From assembly GCA_964630785.1 (NCBI GenBank), contig CAZVZG010000023.1:1-64000 (forward strand): a stretch of 64,000 nucleotides of DNA. Reading direction: 5' to 3'. Each line of letters begins with the position of its first letter. Position 1 is the stretch's first letter. The notes below the pieces were generated by a model. That model did no database searches, was not told the origin of the DNA, and was given only the letters and a program-made list of their open reading frames with translations. Of the stretch, positions 1-8,233 are shown piece by piece. Made by a program: the position numbers and the translations under genes. The stretch comes from JADLCX01 sp964630785 (GTDB lineage Bacteria > Planctomycetota > Phycisphaerae > Phycisphaerales > UBA1924).

Positions 1-34
1 GGGGGCGGGTGGGGGGCGGGTGGGGGGCGGGTGG
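1..34. repeat. G-rich tandem repeat, 11-nt unit
   Basis: The unit GGGGGGCGGGT is repeated about 2.9 times from the left edge and probably continues outside the window. It lies directly downstream of the topoisomerase VI A stop codon. The regular runs of three or more G could form a G-quadruplex on the plus strand (the non-template strand for incoming plus-strand transcription). Function unknown. Confidence 0.8.
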
Positions 35-51
35 GCGTCCTTGCCGCGGAA

Positions 52-1206
52 TCAATCCAGCCAGTCTTTGGCCTTCAGGCGCGCTGGGACATACTCCTCG
101 GTGACGTAGCTGATGTCCTTGGTGATCAGCGACTCAACCTCCATCTTGAATCCGTTGTCGAGCAGGCCCTGGATCTCGCGCTGCCAGCCCTTGTTGCCCT
201 CGAACCACGGGTAGGCGGCGATCTCTTTGGCCCGCTTGGTGTCGGTGTCGGTGAGCATGATCTGCACGTCGTCGCTGAGCTGGCAGGCCTTGTAGTCCTT
301 GGAGCGGATGCCGATGAACTTGGCGTCGGGGATGGCCAGACGCTCGCTCTCGAAGGCGAGCGAGATCGAGCCCTGCTTGATGACGCTGAAGATGTAGTGC
401 CCCCAGGGGTCGCAGTCGAGCAGGCAGTAGATGGGCAGGCCGAGCTCCTGGTTGAGGCGGCGGAGCAGGCGGCGCACGCCGCGGGTGGGCTGGCCGCTGC
501 CCTCGGTGAGGATGCAGTTGTGCTTCTCCCAGAAGCGGTCCTCGTTGAAGCGGCCCCAGACGGTGTCCTTCTCGACGTGGAGGACGAACTTGGCCTCGCA
601 CTTCTTGAACTGGATGACGTCGGGCTCGACGATGCCGGGGATGGCGTACCCGCCCGTGCCCATGCGCCGGCAGTCGATCTCGTCGCCGTTGTCGACGATG
701 GTGATGTTGCCGACCATCGTGCCGCGTTTTTTGGCGTAGATGTGGAGCTCTTCGCGCAGGGCCTGCAGGCTGACCTCGAGGTCTTCGAGGATGCCGTCCG
801 ACTCGTCCTGATCGGCGAAGGTTTTTTCGCCGTTGGTTCCGGCGACGGTGTGCAGGCCCTTGTAGAACATCGCGCGGAGGCTGAGGGTCTTGTCCGCGTC
901 GATGAGCTGTTTGACCGAGTTGCTGTGCAGGCACGTCTGCATGAACTGCTTGGCCTGGTTGAGGTTGAAGAGCAGGCGCTCGGCGGTGGCGTCGCCCATC
1001 TGCAGGATGCCCTGTTTCTTGTTCCAGACCGTGTTGCTGCGGGTGCGCAGGGGGATGTCGAGCTTGGGCTCGCGCCCGGCGAAGGACTTCTTGGCGACAT
1101 CGTCGGCGAACTCGACGATCTTGCCGAGTGTGCGAGCGTCGCGTTCCTGGATGCGTTTGGACGTGCCGCCGACGGACGGGCGGCTCGATGCGGACTTCTT
1201 GGCCAT
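52..1206 (-). CDS. top6A: DNA topoisomerase VI subunit A (Spo11 family)
   Basis: This is the DNA-cleaving subunit of the type IIB topoisomerase, which works as an A2B2 complex and relaxes or decatenates DNA through a double-strand break. Numbered from a GTG two codons upstream, the winged-helix domain carries RAMFY near residues 113-117; its last Tyr fits the catalytic Tyr of the family's RxxYY/RxxFY motif. The Toprim domain follows with LTEGSG and the DCDPWG metal site. Length (384 aa) is normal. I chose ATG at 1206, which has GGAG five bases upstream; the GTG at 1212 overlaps that spacing and is less likely. Subunit B is encoded at 8234-10558 on the same strand. Topo VI is typical of archaea and plants and uncommon in bacteria. 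The family call is secure; the physiological role here is not known. Confidence 0.93.
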   Translation of the reverse strand: MAKKSASSRPSVGGTSKRIQERDARTLGKIVEFADDVAKKSFAGREPKLDIPLRTRSNTVWNKKQGILQMGDATAERLLFNLNQAKQFMQTCLHSNSVKQLIDADKTLSLRAMFYKGLHTVAGTNGEKTFADQDESDGILEDLEVSLQALREELHIYAKKRGTMVGNITIVDNGDEIDCRRMGTGGYAIPGIVEPDVIQFKKCEAKFVLHVEKDTVWGRFNEDRFWEKHNCILTEGSGQPTRGVRRLLRRLNQELGLPIYCLLDCDPWGHYIFSVIKQGSISLAFESERLAIPDAKFIGIRSKDYKACQLSDDVQIMLTDTDTKRAKEIAAYPWFEGNKGWQREIQGLLDNGFKMEVESLITKDISYVTEEYVPARLKAKDWLD

Positions 1207-1254
1207 GGGCACTCCGTTGCCACGGGAATCGGGCGGGGTTCATTGAGGGCACCG

Positions 1255-1353
1255 ATCTCACCACTGAGCACACCGAGATCACAGAGAAGAGCCTTGGTTC
1301 CGATGGGATTCCTGCACGTCTTCGTGGTCTCTGTGGCCTCTGTGGTGAAATTC
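1255..1353. repeat. Intergenic imperfect inverted repeat, CACAGAG type
   Basis: Two arms of about 30 nt (about 1257-1290 and 1318-1351) are imperfect reverse complements, rich in CACAGAG/CTCTGTG and CACCAC/GTGGTG words. They would fold into a long hairpin upstream of top6A. Degenerate elements built of these words are, from memory, seen between genes of planctomycetes, verrucomicrobia and other phyla; origin and function are unclear. Confidence 0.6.
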
Positions 1354-1456
1354 CGGCCGCGAAGTGAACCGTGTTGGGGGAAGGGGGACGGGCGACTTGG
1401 ATTCGGCAAGAGTGTACGGGCTGTGCGACATCTTGATCTGGGAGGGACAGAGGGGT

Positions 1457-1485
1457 TTGACAGCCAGCCAGCGGCGTGATAGCGT
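1457..1485 (+). promoter_or_regulatory. Sigma-70-type promoter of the methionine-branch operon
   Basis: TTGACA (1457-1462), a 17-nt spacer and TAGCGT (1480-1485). The predicted transcription start, about 1491-1492, falls immediately before the first P1 base of the SAM riboswitch at 1493, which supports both calls. Confidence 0.6.
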
Positions 1486-1486
1486 T

Positions 1487-1601
1487 GGCCCAGCATCAAG
1501 AGTCCCGGGAAGCCTTACTCACCCGGGCGGCAACCGAGCCGGCGTCAGAATCGACGGTCGCGGTGCCGAGGCCAGCCCCTCTGCGGGGGAGCGATGCGGT
1601 C
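1487..1601 (+). ncRNA. SAM-clan riboswitch (SAM-I/SAM-IV type)
   Basis: The order of elements fits the S-box clan. P1 is GCATC (1493-1497) with GATGC (1593-1597), possibly lengthened by GGCC/GGTC if transcription starts earlier. The 5' strand is followed by AAGAG. P2 is CCCGGG with CCCGGG (1504-1509/1522-1527). The conserved GGCAACC follows, then a P3 hairpin (CGTC/GACG), GGTGCC, and P4 (CCCC/GGGG, 1576-1579/1584-1587). A P2-loop pseudoknot is possible between GCCT (1512-1515) and AGGC (1569-1572). The downstream enzymes of methionine synthesis match the expected regulon. I cannot decide between SAM-I and SAM-IV by eye; P2 lacks an obvious kink-turn, which leans toward a variant. Confidence 0.8.
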
Positions 1602-1639
1602 CGACGGATCACCCGTGGGTGATTCCCGAAGACAAAACG

Positions 1640-1707
1640 GGTGGCGACGTTCGCCACCATCCCCGCGAAGCGAGCCGCTCGTTGATGCCGTGAGGAGTTC
1701 ACGGCAT
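1640..1707 (+). promoter_or_regulatory. Likely expression platform with Shine-Dalgarno in a hairpin loop
   Basis: Two hairpins lie between the riboswitch and the gene. The first has an 8-bp stem (1640-1647/1651-1658) with no T run after it. The second has a perfect 9-bp stem (ATGCCGTGA 1685-1693, TCACGGCAT 1699-1707) whose five-base loop GGAGT is the Shine-Dalgarno site; its 3' arm contains the first two bases of the ATG start at 1706. This suggests translational rather than transcriptional control. That the SAM aptamer switches this hairpin is inference. Confidence 0.6.
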
Positions 1708-3025
1708 GTCGCGTTTCAACCAGTCGTATTCACCGTCCAGACCCACCGAGCGGCCCGCCGGCGCGGCGGAGGCCGGTATCGCCACGAGGGCCCTGCACGG
1801 GCCGCCGGCACGGCCGGACGCCGGCGCGGGGCGCTCGCGGAGGTCGGGGCCGCTGGTGGGGGCCCTGTCGCAGTCCACCACCTTCCACCAGTCGCGGATC
1901 GGCGCGTGCGACGGGCCGACGTACTCGCGAGTGGCCAACCCGAGCGTGGACGAGTTGGAGGTGGTGCTCGGCGCGCTGGAGGACGCCCCGCCCGCCGTGA
2001 CGTTTGGCACGGGCCTGGGGGCCGAGGCGGCGCTGTTCCTGGCGATCCTGCGTGCGGGCGACCACGCCGTGGTCGGCGAGGCGATCTACGGCGGAACGAC
2101 CCGCCTGTTCCGTCAGGTGCTCAGCGAACTGGGGATCTCGTCCACGTTCGTCGATCCGACGGATCCCGAGAACGTGCGCCGGGCGATCACCGCCCGGACC
2201 AAGCTCGTGTTCATCGAGACGCCGGCGAACCCGACGCTGAAACTGACCGACATCGCGGCCGTGGCGGCCGTCGTGCGCGAGACGGGGCCGGGCGCGTTGC
2301 TCGCCATGGACAACACGTTCCTGACGCCGGTGCTGCAGCGTCCGCTGGACCTGGGCGCGGACATCAGCGTGTACTCAACCACGAAGCTCATCGAGGGCCA
2401 CTCGACGGCCTGCGGCGGGGCGATCATCGCCAGGAACGGCGCCCTGCTCGACAAGGTCCGCTGGGTCCGCAAGTGCACCGGCGGCATCCAGGCTCCGTTC
2501 AACGCCTGGCTCACCACGCGGGGGATCAAGACGCTGCCGCTGCGCATCCGCGAGCAGTCCCGCAACGCGCAGGCGGTCGCGGAATGGCTCGCCGCGTGCC
2601 CCGACGTGTCGGTGGTCCACTACCCGGGCCTGGCGGACTTTCCGCAGCGCGACCTGGCGGAACGCCAGCACGCAGAGGGCTTGCACGGCAACGTGGTCAG
2701 CTTCGAGGTGGCGGGTGGCGCCGAAGCGGGGCGGCGCGTGCTCGAGGGCACGTCCCTGTGTTCGCTGGTGGAGCACGTGGGTTCGGTCGAGACACTTCTG
2801 ACGCACCCGGTCACGATGACGCACGCTGACGTGCCGCCGGAGCAGCGTCGGGCCGCGGGCATCACCGACGGGTTGATCCGCCTGTCGGTTGGCCTGGAAG
2901 AGCCGGCGGAGATCATCGCGGACCTGTCCGCGGCGATCGCGGCGGCGCACGAGGATGCGAGGATCGGCAACGGCGTGGGCCCGGAGCAGACCGTCGCCGC
3001 GACACGGGCGGGAGGTGTAGCGTGA
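1706..3025 (+). CDS. Cystathionine gamma-synthase / O-acylhomoserine sulfhydrylase family enzyme
   Basis: A PLP enzyme of the Cys/Met metabolism family that joins an activated homoserine to cysteine or sulfide. The PLP lysine is K227 in YSTTKLIEGH. Other family marks are TYSRVANPS near residue 73, the MDNTFLTP block near 201 and the C-terminal SLVEHVGSVETLLTHP segment. Length (439 aa) is slightly above the usual 380-430 because of an Arg/Pro/Ala-rich N-terminus of about 50 residues. It is the first gene behind a SAM-clan riboswitch, and its stop overlaps the GTG start of the aspartokinase-homoserine dehydrogenase, so both enzymes are made together for methionine synthesis. Sequence alone does not separate MetB, MetC, MetY and MetZ activities; the operon favours a biosynthetic enzyme (MetB or MetZ type). 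The start ATG is preceded by GGAG in a hairpin loop. Confidence 0.85.
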   Translation: MSRFNQSYSPSRPTERPAGAAEAGIATRALHGPPARPDAGAGRSRRSGPLVGALSQSTTFHQSRIGACDGPTYSRVANPSVDELEVVLGALEDAPPAVTFGTGLGAEAALFLAILRAGDHAVVGEAIYGGTTRLFRQVLSELGISSTFVDPTDPENVRRAITARTKLVFIETPANPTLKLTDIAAVAAVVRETGPGALLAMDNTFLTPVLQRPLDLGADISVYSTTKLIEGHSTACGGAIIARNGALLDKVRWVRKCTGGIQAPFNAWLTTRGIKTLPLRIREQSRNAQAVAEWLAACPDVSVVHYPGLADFPQRDLAERQHAEGLHGNVVSFEVAGGAEAGRRVLEGTSLCSLVEHVGSVETLLTHPVTMTHADVPPEQRRAAGITDGLIRLSVGLEEPAEIIADLSAAIAAAHEDARIGNGVGPEQTVAATRAGGVA

Positions 3026-4821
3026 GCAGCCCGCTGATCGTTCTGAAGTTCGGCGGATCGGTGCTGCGTGACGAGGACGACCTGCACGCGGCCACCCACG
3101 AGGTCTACTCGTGGGTCCGGCGCGGGTGGAAGGTCGTCGCCGTGGTGTCGGCGTTCGAGGGCGAGACCGATCGGCTCGTGGCCCAAGCTCATCGCTACGG
3201 CGATGCCCCGACACCCGAAGCCCGGGCCCTGCTCACCGGGACGGGCGAGCTCAGCTCGGCTTCGATGCTGGCCCTGGCACTGGATCGGTCGGGGATCGGC
3301 GCGACCGTGGCCGCGCCGTGGACCGTCGGCCTGCGGGCCGAGGGCGATCCGCTGGACGCCTTCCCGGTGGGGATCGACCGGGCCGCGTTCGAGCGGCTAT
3401 TGGGCGAGCACGACGCGGTGGTTGTGCCGGGGTTCATAGGGCTCGATGAACGGGACCGACTAGTGCTGCTCGGGCGTGGCGGATCGGATCTGAGCGCGCT
3501 GTTCCTGGCCGAGCGGCTGCGGGCGCTCAAGTGCCGCCTGGTCAAGGACGTGGACGGTCTGTACGAGCACGATCCCGCGGCCGCGGGAGGGGGTCGAGGC
3601 GGGCGGGCCGCGCCGCGCCGGTACGCCACGCTCCCGTGGTCCGAGGCGATCAAGCTCGACGGCGGGATCGTGCAGCACAAGGCGATCCGCTTCGCGGCCG
3701 AGCGGCGGGTTCGGTTCGAGGTCGGCTCGATCCTGCGGCCGGACCCGACGCTCGTGGGCGACCACCCGCTGGCGTTCGCGTCGGGCAGCGGCGGGGCGAC
3801 GCGCCCGCTGGGCGTTGCGCTGCTGGGTTGCGGCACGGTCGGGCTGGGCGTTCACCAACTGCTCACGTTCTGGCCGGAGCGCTTCCGCGTAGTGCGGGTC
3901 GCGGTGCGGGACCTCGAAAAGGCCGCGGCCGCCGGCGTCGAGCGTTCGTTGCTGACCGACGATGCCGTGGCCGCCGCAACGGATCCGAACGCCGACGTCA
4001 TCGTCGAGGCGTTAGGGGGTGTCGAGCCGGCGACGGCGGGTATCAACGCGGCGCTCCGGCGGGGCGCCGTGGTAGTGACCGCCAATAAGGCCGCGCTGGC
4101 GGCGAACGCCGCCGATCCTCTCTGGCAGGAGGCGATCGAGGACGGGCGGCTTCGCTGCTCGGCGTCGGTGGGTGGTGCGGCCCCGGTGCTGGAGGCGATC
4201 GGCCGCATCCGAGATCGCCACGAGATCGTCCGTATCGACGGGATCATCAACGGCACGACCAACACCGTGCTGGAACTTGTCGCGGCCGGACGCCCGTTCG
4301 GCGAAGCGGTGAGCATTGCCCAGCGCACGGGGCTGGCCGAATCCGACCCGTCGCGCGATCTGGAAGGGCTGGATGTTGCGGACAAACTCGCCGTCCTTTC
4401 GAGGCTCGCGTGGGGCGTTGAGCTGGACCCGGAGCGGGTCCGCCGGATTGGCCTGAACGCCGAGAGCTTGGCCGCGGCCACCGCGGGCGCGGCCGCAACG
4501 GAAGTGGTCAAGTTTGTCGCGACGTTGGAACGCACGGGCGAGGGGGGAGCGGGAGGAGGGGGGGCGGGCGTTTCGGCGCGGGTCGCGCCGATCGCGATCG
4601 ACGCGGCGCACCCGCTGGCGCAGACTCGCCACGAGTGGAACGCGCTCATCGTGGCCACACGCTCGCCTTTTCAAGCGGGCACGCACACGGTCCGTGGCAA
4701 AGGCGCGGGTCGTTGGCCGACCGCAGAGGCGGTGTTCGCGGATGTTCTGGACGCCTGGCTGGAAGCGCGGCCGGAGGTGCGGTGCGCGCCGGCGGTCAGG
4801 GAGGCGGCGCTTGTCGCGTAA
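3022..4821 (+). CDS. Bifunctional aspartokinase / homoserine dehydrogenase without ACT domains
   Basis: This fusion covers the first and third steps of the aspartate branch to homoserine. Residues 1-240 are an amino-acid-kinase fold with KFGGSV (9-14), GRGGSD (151-156) and KDVDGLYEHDP (175-185). Residues 262-599 are homoserine dehydrogenase with the NAD(P) motif GCGTVG (269-274), VTANK (352-356), NGTTN (410-414) and the catalytic DLEGLDVADK segment (446-455). Enterobacterial ThrA/MetL carry regulatory ACT domains between the halves and are about 810 aa; here the kinase runs straight into the dehydrogenase, so no ACT domain is visible and feedback inhibition by Thr or Met through ACT is unlikely. 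Control may rest on the SAM riboswitch. The GTG start overlaps the preceding TGA and has GGAGG at 3011-3015. A Gly-rich linker near residues 510-520 comes from a G-tract. Confidence 0.9.
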   Translation: MSSPLIVLKFGGSVLRDEDDLHAATHEVYSWVRRGWKVVAVVSAFEGETDRLVAQAHRYGDAPTPEARALLTGTGELSSASMLALALDRSGIGATVAAPWTVGLRAEGDPLDAFPVGIDRAAFERLLGEHDAVVVPGFIGLDERDRLVLLGRGGSDLSALFLAERLRALKCRLVKDVDGLYEHDPAAAGGGRGGRAAPRRYATLPWSEAIKLDGGIVQHKAIRFAAERRVRFEVGSILRPDPTLVGDHPLAFASGSGGATRPLGVALLGCGTVGLGVHQLLTFWPERFRVVRVAVRDLEKAAAAGVERSLLTDDAVAAATDPNADVIVEALGGVEPATAGINAALRRGAVVVTANKAALAANAADPLWQEAIEDGRLRCSASVGGAAPVLEAIGRIRDRHEIVRIDGIINGTTNTVLELVAAGRPFGEAVSIAQRTGLAESDPSRDLEGLDVADKLAVLSRLAWGVELDPERVRRIGLNAESLAAATAGAAATEVVKFVATLERTGEGGAGGGGAGVSARVAPIAIDAAHPLAQTRHEWNALIVATRSPFQAGTHTVRGKGAGRWPTAEAVFADVLDAWLEARPEVRCAPAVREAALVA

Positions 4822-4838
4822 GCCGCCGGCCCCGCCGG

Positions 4839-6074
4839 TCACTCGGTGAAGTCCCGTCGCCAACTCCCCGGGTCGCGGCCCATCTTCAGCCCCAGGTCGG
4901 CGAGCGACCGCATCACCCGCTCGTCGAAGGTGTTTCCGTTGGGTGCGATCCAATCGGGAGGGATGGCTACGTAGCGGAACTCCACGTCGTAGCCCTTCTC
5001 GTTCATGGCCTGGGATTGTGAATACAGGTGACGCAGCTCCACGGCCGTGCTCGATCGGATGGCGGTGGCCAGGCTCGCCTTGGTGATGCTCAGCCACGTC
5101 GGCTGAACGATCTGCGCGCCGGTGTGGAGCTGGTTGTTGATGATGACCCAGAAGCGGAGCCTGGGAAAGGGCTCGTCGGGGTGCGCGGCCTTCCAGAGCG
5201 CGGGCGGGGCCTTGGGGCTCAGCCAGTTGGCGCCGTAGAGAATGTTGCTGGTGGTGCCGCCGTCGACGTAGAGCGAGCCGTCGATGACCACCGGGGGGAG
5301 CACCGCGGGGATCGCGGCAGAGGCCATGAGGATGGAGATCACCCGGTCGTTGTCGCCCGAGGCGTCGGCAACTTCGGCCTCGCGCCCCAGGTCAAAGGGT
5401 CGCATCGCGCCTACGTCGAGGTTGGTGGCGTTGACGGCGAGCACGCGGTTGGCGCGGGACTCGGCGGCGATTCGCCCGATCATCGCGGCGTCGATGCTCG
5501 CCTCCAGGTCGCTTCTGAGCCCCGCGTCGTCCATGAACGACTCGTTGCCGGGCAAGAAGAAGAACAGCCCGCGCGTGCGGAACCAGCCGGGTTTGGGCGA
5601 GGAATACAAGTCCACGAGCCGGTCGTACGACGGGTCGTCGCCGATGAAGGCGAAGGGCGCGATCAGGGCGCCGGTGGAGACACCGGTCACCACGTCGAAG
5701 TGGGGGCGGACGAACTGCGGGTCTTTGACCGTTCCCCAACCCTTGAGGAACCCCGCCCCGAACGCGCCGTAGTCGCCGCCGCCGGAGAGTACGAGGATGT
5801 CGAGCGTGGGTTCAGGCGCTGGGCCGTCGGCGTCGGTCGGGGCTTGCGACTTCTCGTATTCCTGCTGCATCCGCGCGAGCATCTTGCGGTTGGCGCCGAC
5901 GGTGTCGGCGCGGGCGGCGGTGAGGTAGCGCTCGCGGACGGCGCGGAGCTCGTCCGTGTTGAGCGCGGGGCGGCTGGCCGCGCATCCGGCGAGCGCGATC
6001 GCGGCCGCCAGCAGGAGCAGCGGTAAGGCGGCGAGGACGCATCGACGGAGCGGGGGTGGCGTGTGCGGGCTCAT
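4839..6074 (-). CDS. Patatin-like phospholipase lipoprotein
   Basis: A serine lipid acyl hydrolase with a Ser-Asp dyad. The N-terminus is a lipoprotein signal (Arg, hydrophobic core, lipobox ALAGC with Cys near residue 31), so the protein should be anchored in the envelope. The patatin core shows the oxyanion loop SGGGDYGAFGAG (near 96-107), the nucleophile elbow GVSTG (near 130-134) and the catalytic DGG (near 270). A charged coiled region follows the lipid anchor. The C-terminal RSLADLGLKMG segment is common in patatin lipoproteins. The gene converges with the methionine operon, stops 18 nt apart. No Shine-Dalgarno is visible; TAGGCT sits 6 nt before the ATG, so the mRNA is probably leaderless. 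Substrate unknown. Confidence 0.85.
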   Translation of the reverse strand: MSPHTPPPLRRCVLAALPLLLLAAAIALAGCAASRPALNTDELRAVRERYLTAARADTVGANRKMLARMQQEYEKSQAPTDADGPAPEPTLDILVLSGGGDYGAFGAGFLKGWGTVKDPQFVRPHFDVVTGVSTGALIAPFAFIGDDPSYDRLVDLYSSPKPGWFRTRGLFFFLPGNESFMDDAGLRSDLEASIDAAMIGRIAAESRANRVLAVNATNLDVGAMRPFDLGREAEVADASGDNDRVISILMASAAIPAVLPPVVIDGSLYVDGGTTSNILYGANWLSPKAPPALWKAAHPDEPFPRLRFWVIINNQLHTGAQIVQPTWLSITKASLATAIRSSTAVELRHLYSQSQAMNEKGYDVEFRYVAIPPDWIAPNGNTFDERVMRSLADLGLKMGRDPGSWRRDFTE

Positions 6075-6080
6075 GGCCGG

Positions 6081-6086
6081 AGCCTA
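6081..6086 (-). promoter_or_regulatory. -10-like box TAGGCT, leaderless start
   Basis: TAGGCT on the minus strand ends 6 nt before the patatin ATG. No -35 is clear. Confidence 0.4.
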
Positions 6087-6152
6087 CCACGCCGGCGGCC
6101 GGCGCGCGGGCACCGGCGGCCTCGACGGAGCGTGCTCGCGCGTCACCGGGCG

Positions 6153-8114
6153 TCACTTGCCCTCGGTCAGCGTCATCTGCCGGTCGAACTCGAGCCGGAA
6201 CCTGTACTCGACGGACTCCGCGTTGGTGCCTGTCTTGCCGCCGGGCACGGGCAGGTCCCAACGCAGGATGTTGTGCTTGCGCTCGGTCTCCAGATAGTCC
6301 TTGTCGGTGCTGAGCTCGGGCGATTGCGAGACCAGCGTGACCTTGATCTCGCTGCCCTTGGGGCTGGGAAGGCGGTCGAGCAAGCGAACCGGGGCCGCCG
6401 ATTTGCCGAAGTTCTCGATCGACAGCCTGTAGGTGAACTCGACGATCTTGTTGCCGCCCTGCACGGTCTCGGTGCGCTCCACGAGCTCCTTGGAGGCCCG
6501 CAGAGAGGTGTCGATGCCGAACCCGGCGCGGAAACTCTCGCCCGCGGCGACCGTCGGCACGCCGCCGGAGCCGACAAACTCGCCCGCGACGTAGCTCGCG
6601 GCCGGTCCGGCCAACAGGAGCAACCCGCCGTTGTTGGTGATGCGGGCCTCGTTGTAAACATACTGCGTGAGCGTCGGCGTGGCCAGCTTGCTCAGCGTCG
6701 CGGGAAGGGTCATCTGAGCGATCTGGATGAGCTGCTGGTCGGCGCGGCTGGGCATGCTCGTGCGTGAGGCGACCTTGTACGTCACGCTCACGCCCTCGTC
6801 GCCCTGGCGCACCTCGACCGGCTCGGCGCGGCTCTTGCGATCGAAGCGGCTGTTGGAGACCAGGTCGAGCAACTGGCTCTGGTCGGCGAGGTTGTTGAGC
6901 CCGTCGTCGAGCGAATACACGACGGCGCCGGGTTCGGCGGGCTGGTCAGCGCCGCCGGACCCCGCCTGCACGGGCGTCCCGGCCGCGGTGGGCGTGAACT
7001 GCAGGGTCACGGAGTTCATGTTGCGGTTCCGCTCCTCGGCGCGGAGCTGCTCGCTGATCGCCTGCTTGGCCGCGGCGTAGTCCTTGTCGCGCAGCGTGGC
7101 CAGGGCGTCTTGCTCGCCCTGATCGGGCGCGGCCAGCGCGATCGAGAGCGGTTGGAGCGACGGGCCGGCGGCGACCAGCGCGGGCGTGGCCGTGCTGAGC
7201 GTGAGTTGCACGTTGGACCAGTCCTCGCCGCTCATCTGCTGCACCGAAGCCTGGTATTCGAGCGAGGCCGAGTCGGCGCCGGTCCCGGCGATGCGCAGGT
7301 TGTACGACGGGCTCCAGTTGGCGCCGCTCACGAGGTAGCTCAGCCTCACCTTGGGGCCGGGCTTGGCCGCGTTGAGGAACACCACCGCTTCCCTCGCGGT
7401 GCGGGAGGTCGAGGCTGTCAGGGCGGAGAGCTCTCGCTCCTTCAGATCGACCGCATCACCGAGTGTGCGAAGCTGGAGGGCGAGCTTCTGGGCCTCGTCG
7501 GACTGCGTCTTTCGCCGGGTGGTGATCAGGTCGGTGAGCTGCGTGAGCGTCTGGGCGTTGAGCACGCCGCTCTTGAGTTCGGTCTGGGCGGTGGGCGCGA
7601 CGAACGCTTCCAGTTTGTCGAGGTATTGCTGCTCCCACTGCAAGTACTTCTGCTGGGCCTTGGCGGCGTTCAGCGCGTCGCTGGCGTCGCGCACGGCCTG
7701 TTCGGCCCGTCGGACGCTCTCGCGGTTGTCCTCACCAACGGGCCGTACGCGGTAGCTCACACTCCGCACCTCGACACCGTCGGTGCTCTCGGCGTAAAGA
7801 CTTCCGGGGATGATGGCTTCGGGCAGATCGGTGACGACGACCTCGCGCAGGCCCGGTCCGCCGGGCACGTCGATCATACGGGTGACCAGCGCCTGCCCCC
7901 GGTACACCGTCACCGCGTCGATCGTTCCCGCGATGATGTTGGAGTCGGGCGTCGCGGTGGCCCCTGTCCCCGCCCCCCCTCTCTCCCCTCCCCGCGGCTG
8001 CGCGGGCGCGGCCGAGACGGGGGCCGACAGGCCGCACACGGTAACGAGCGCGGCGATGGACAGCGCGGCGAGCGGACGGGGTCGGGACGGGCGGACGGTT
8101 GAGGGCGACGGCAT
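6153..8114 (-). CDS. DUF4139 domain-containing exported protein (mucoidy inhibitor A-like)
   Basis: The N-terminus is a signal peptide (Arg/Pro-rich start, hydrophobic stretch about 15-35, cleavage near VSAAPA). Residues about 60-150 fit the DUF4140 N-terminal domain (IDAVTVYRGQALVTR), followed by a helical, coiled-coil-like part (about 140-260). The long C-terminal beta-rich DUF4139 region contains the characteristic LSYLVSGANWSPSYNLR and NNGGLLLLAGPAASYVAGEF segments. Such proteins occur across bacteria; a fungal member is named MuiA-like, but no biochemical role is established. GGGAG lies 7 nt before the ATG. It follows topo VI B on the same strand with a 119-nt gap, but no functional link is evident. 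Confidence 0.8.
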   Translation of the reverse strand: MPSPSTVRPSRPRPLAALSIAALVTVCGLSAPVSAAPAQPRGGERGGAGTGATATPDSNIIAGTIDAVTVYRGQALVTRMIDVPGGPGLREVVVTDLPEAIIPGSLYAESTDGVEVRSVSYRVRPVGEDNRESVRRAEQAVRDASDALNAAKAQQKYLQWEQQYLDKLEAFVAPTAQTELKSGVLNAQTLTQLTDLITTRRKTQSDEAQKLALQLRTLGDAVDLKERELSALTASTSRTAREAVVFLNAAKPGPKVRLSYLVSGANWSPSYNLRIAGTGADSASLEYQASVQQMSGEDWSNVQLTLSTATPALVAAGPSLQPLSIALAAPDQGEQDALATLRDKDYAAAKQAISEQLRAEERNRNMNSVTLQFTPTAAGTPVQAGSGGADQPAEPGAVVYSLDDGLNNLADQSQLLDLVSNSRFDRKSRAEPVEVRQGDEGVSVTYKVASRTSMPSRADQQLIQIAQMTLPATLSKLATPTLTQYVYNEARITNNGGLLLLAGPAASYVAGEFVGSGGVPTVAAGESFRAGFGIDTSLRASKELVERTETVQGGNKIVEFTYRLSIENFGKSAAPVRLLDRLPSPKGSEIKVTLVSQSPELSTDKDYLETERKHNILRWDLPVPGGKTGTNAESVEYRFRLEFDRQMTLTEGK

Positions 8115-8233
8115 TCGGAGGCTCCCGGGAGAGGGGGGGAAGGTTCTCGCACGCGCAGGCGGGTCCCCGCGGGCGATCGCCGCAGGGCGCGTCCGATGGC
8201 ATGGCCGACCGGGATTGGGCGTCTCCGAATCTG

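Noticed and set aside
1..34. CRISPR-like repeats
   Set aside because: The unit is a simple 11-nt G-rich tandem repeat without spacers.
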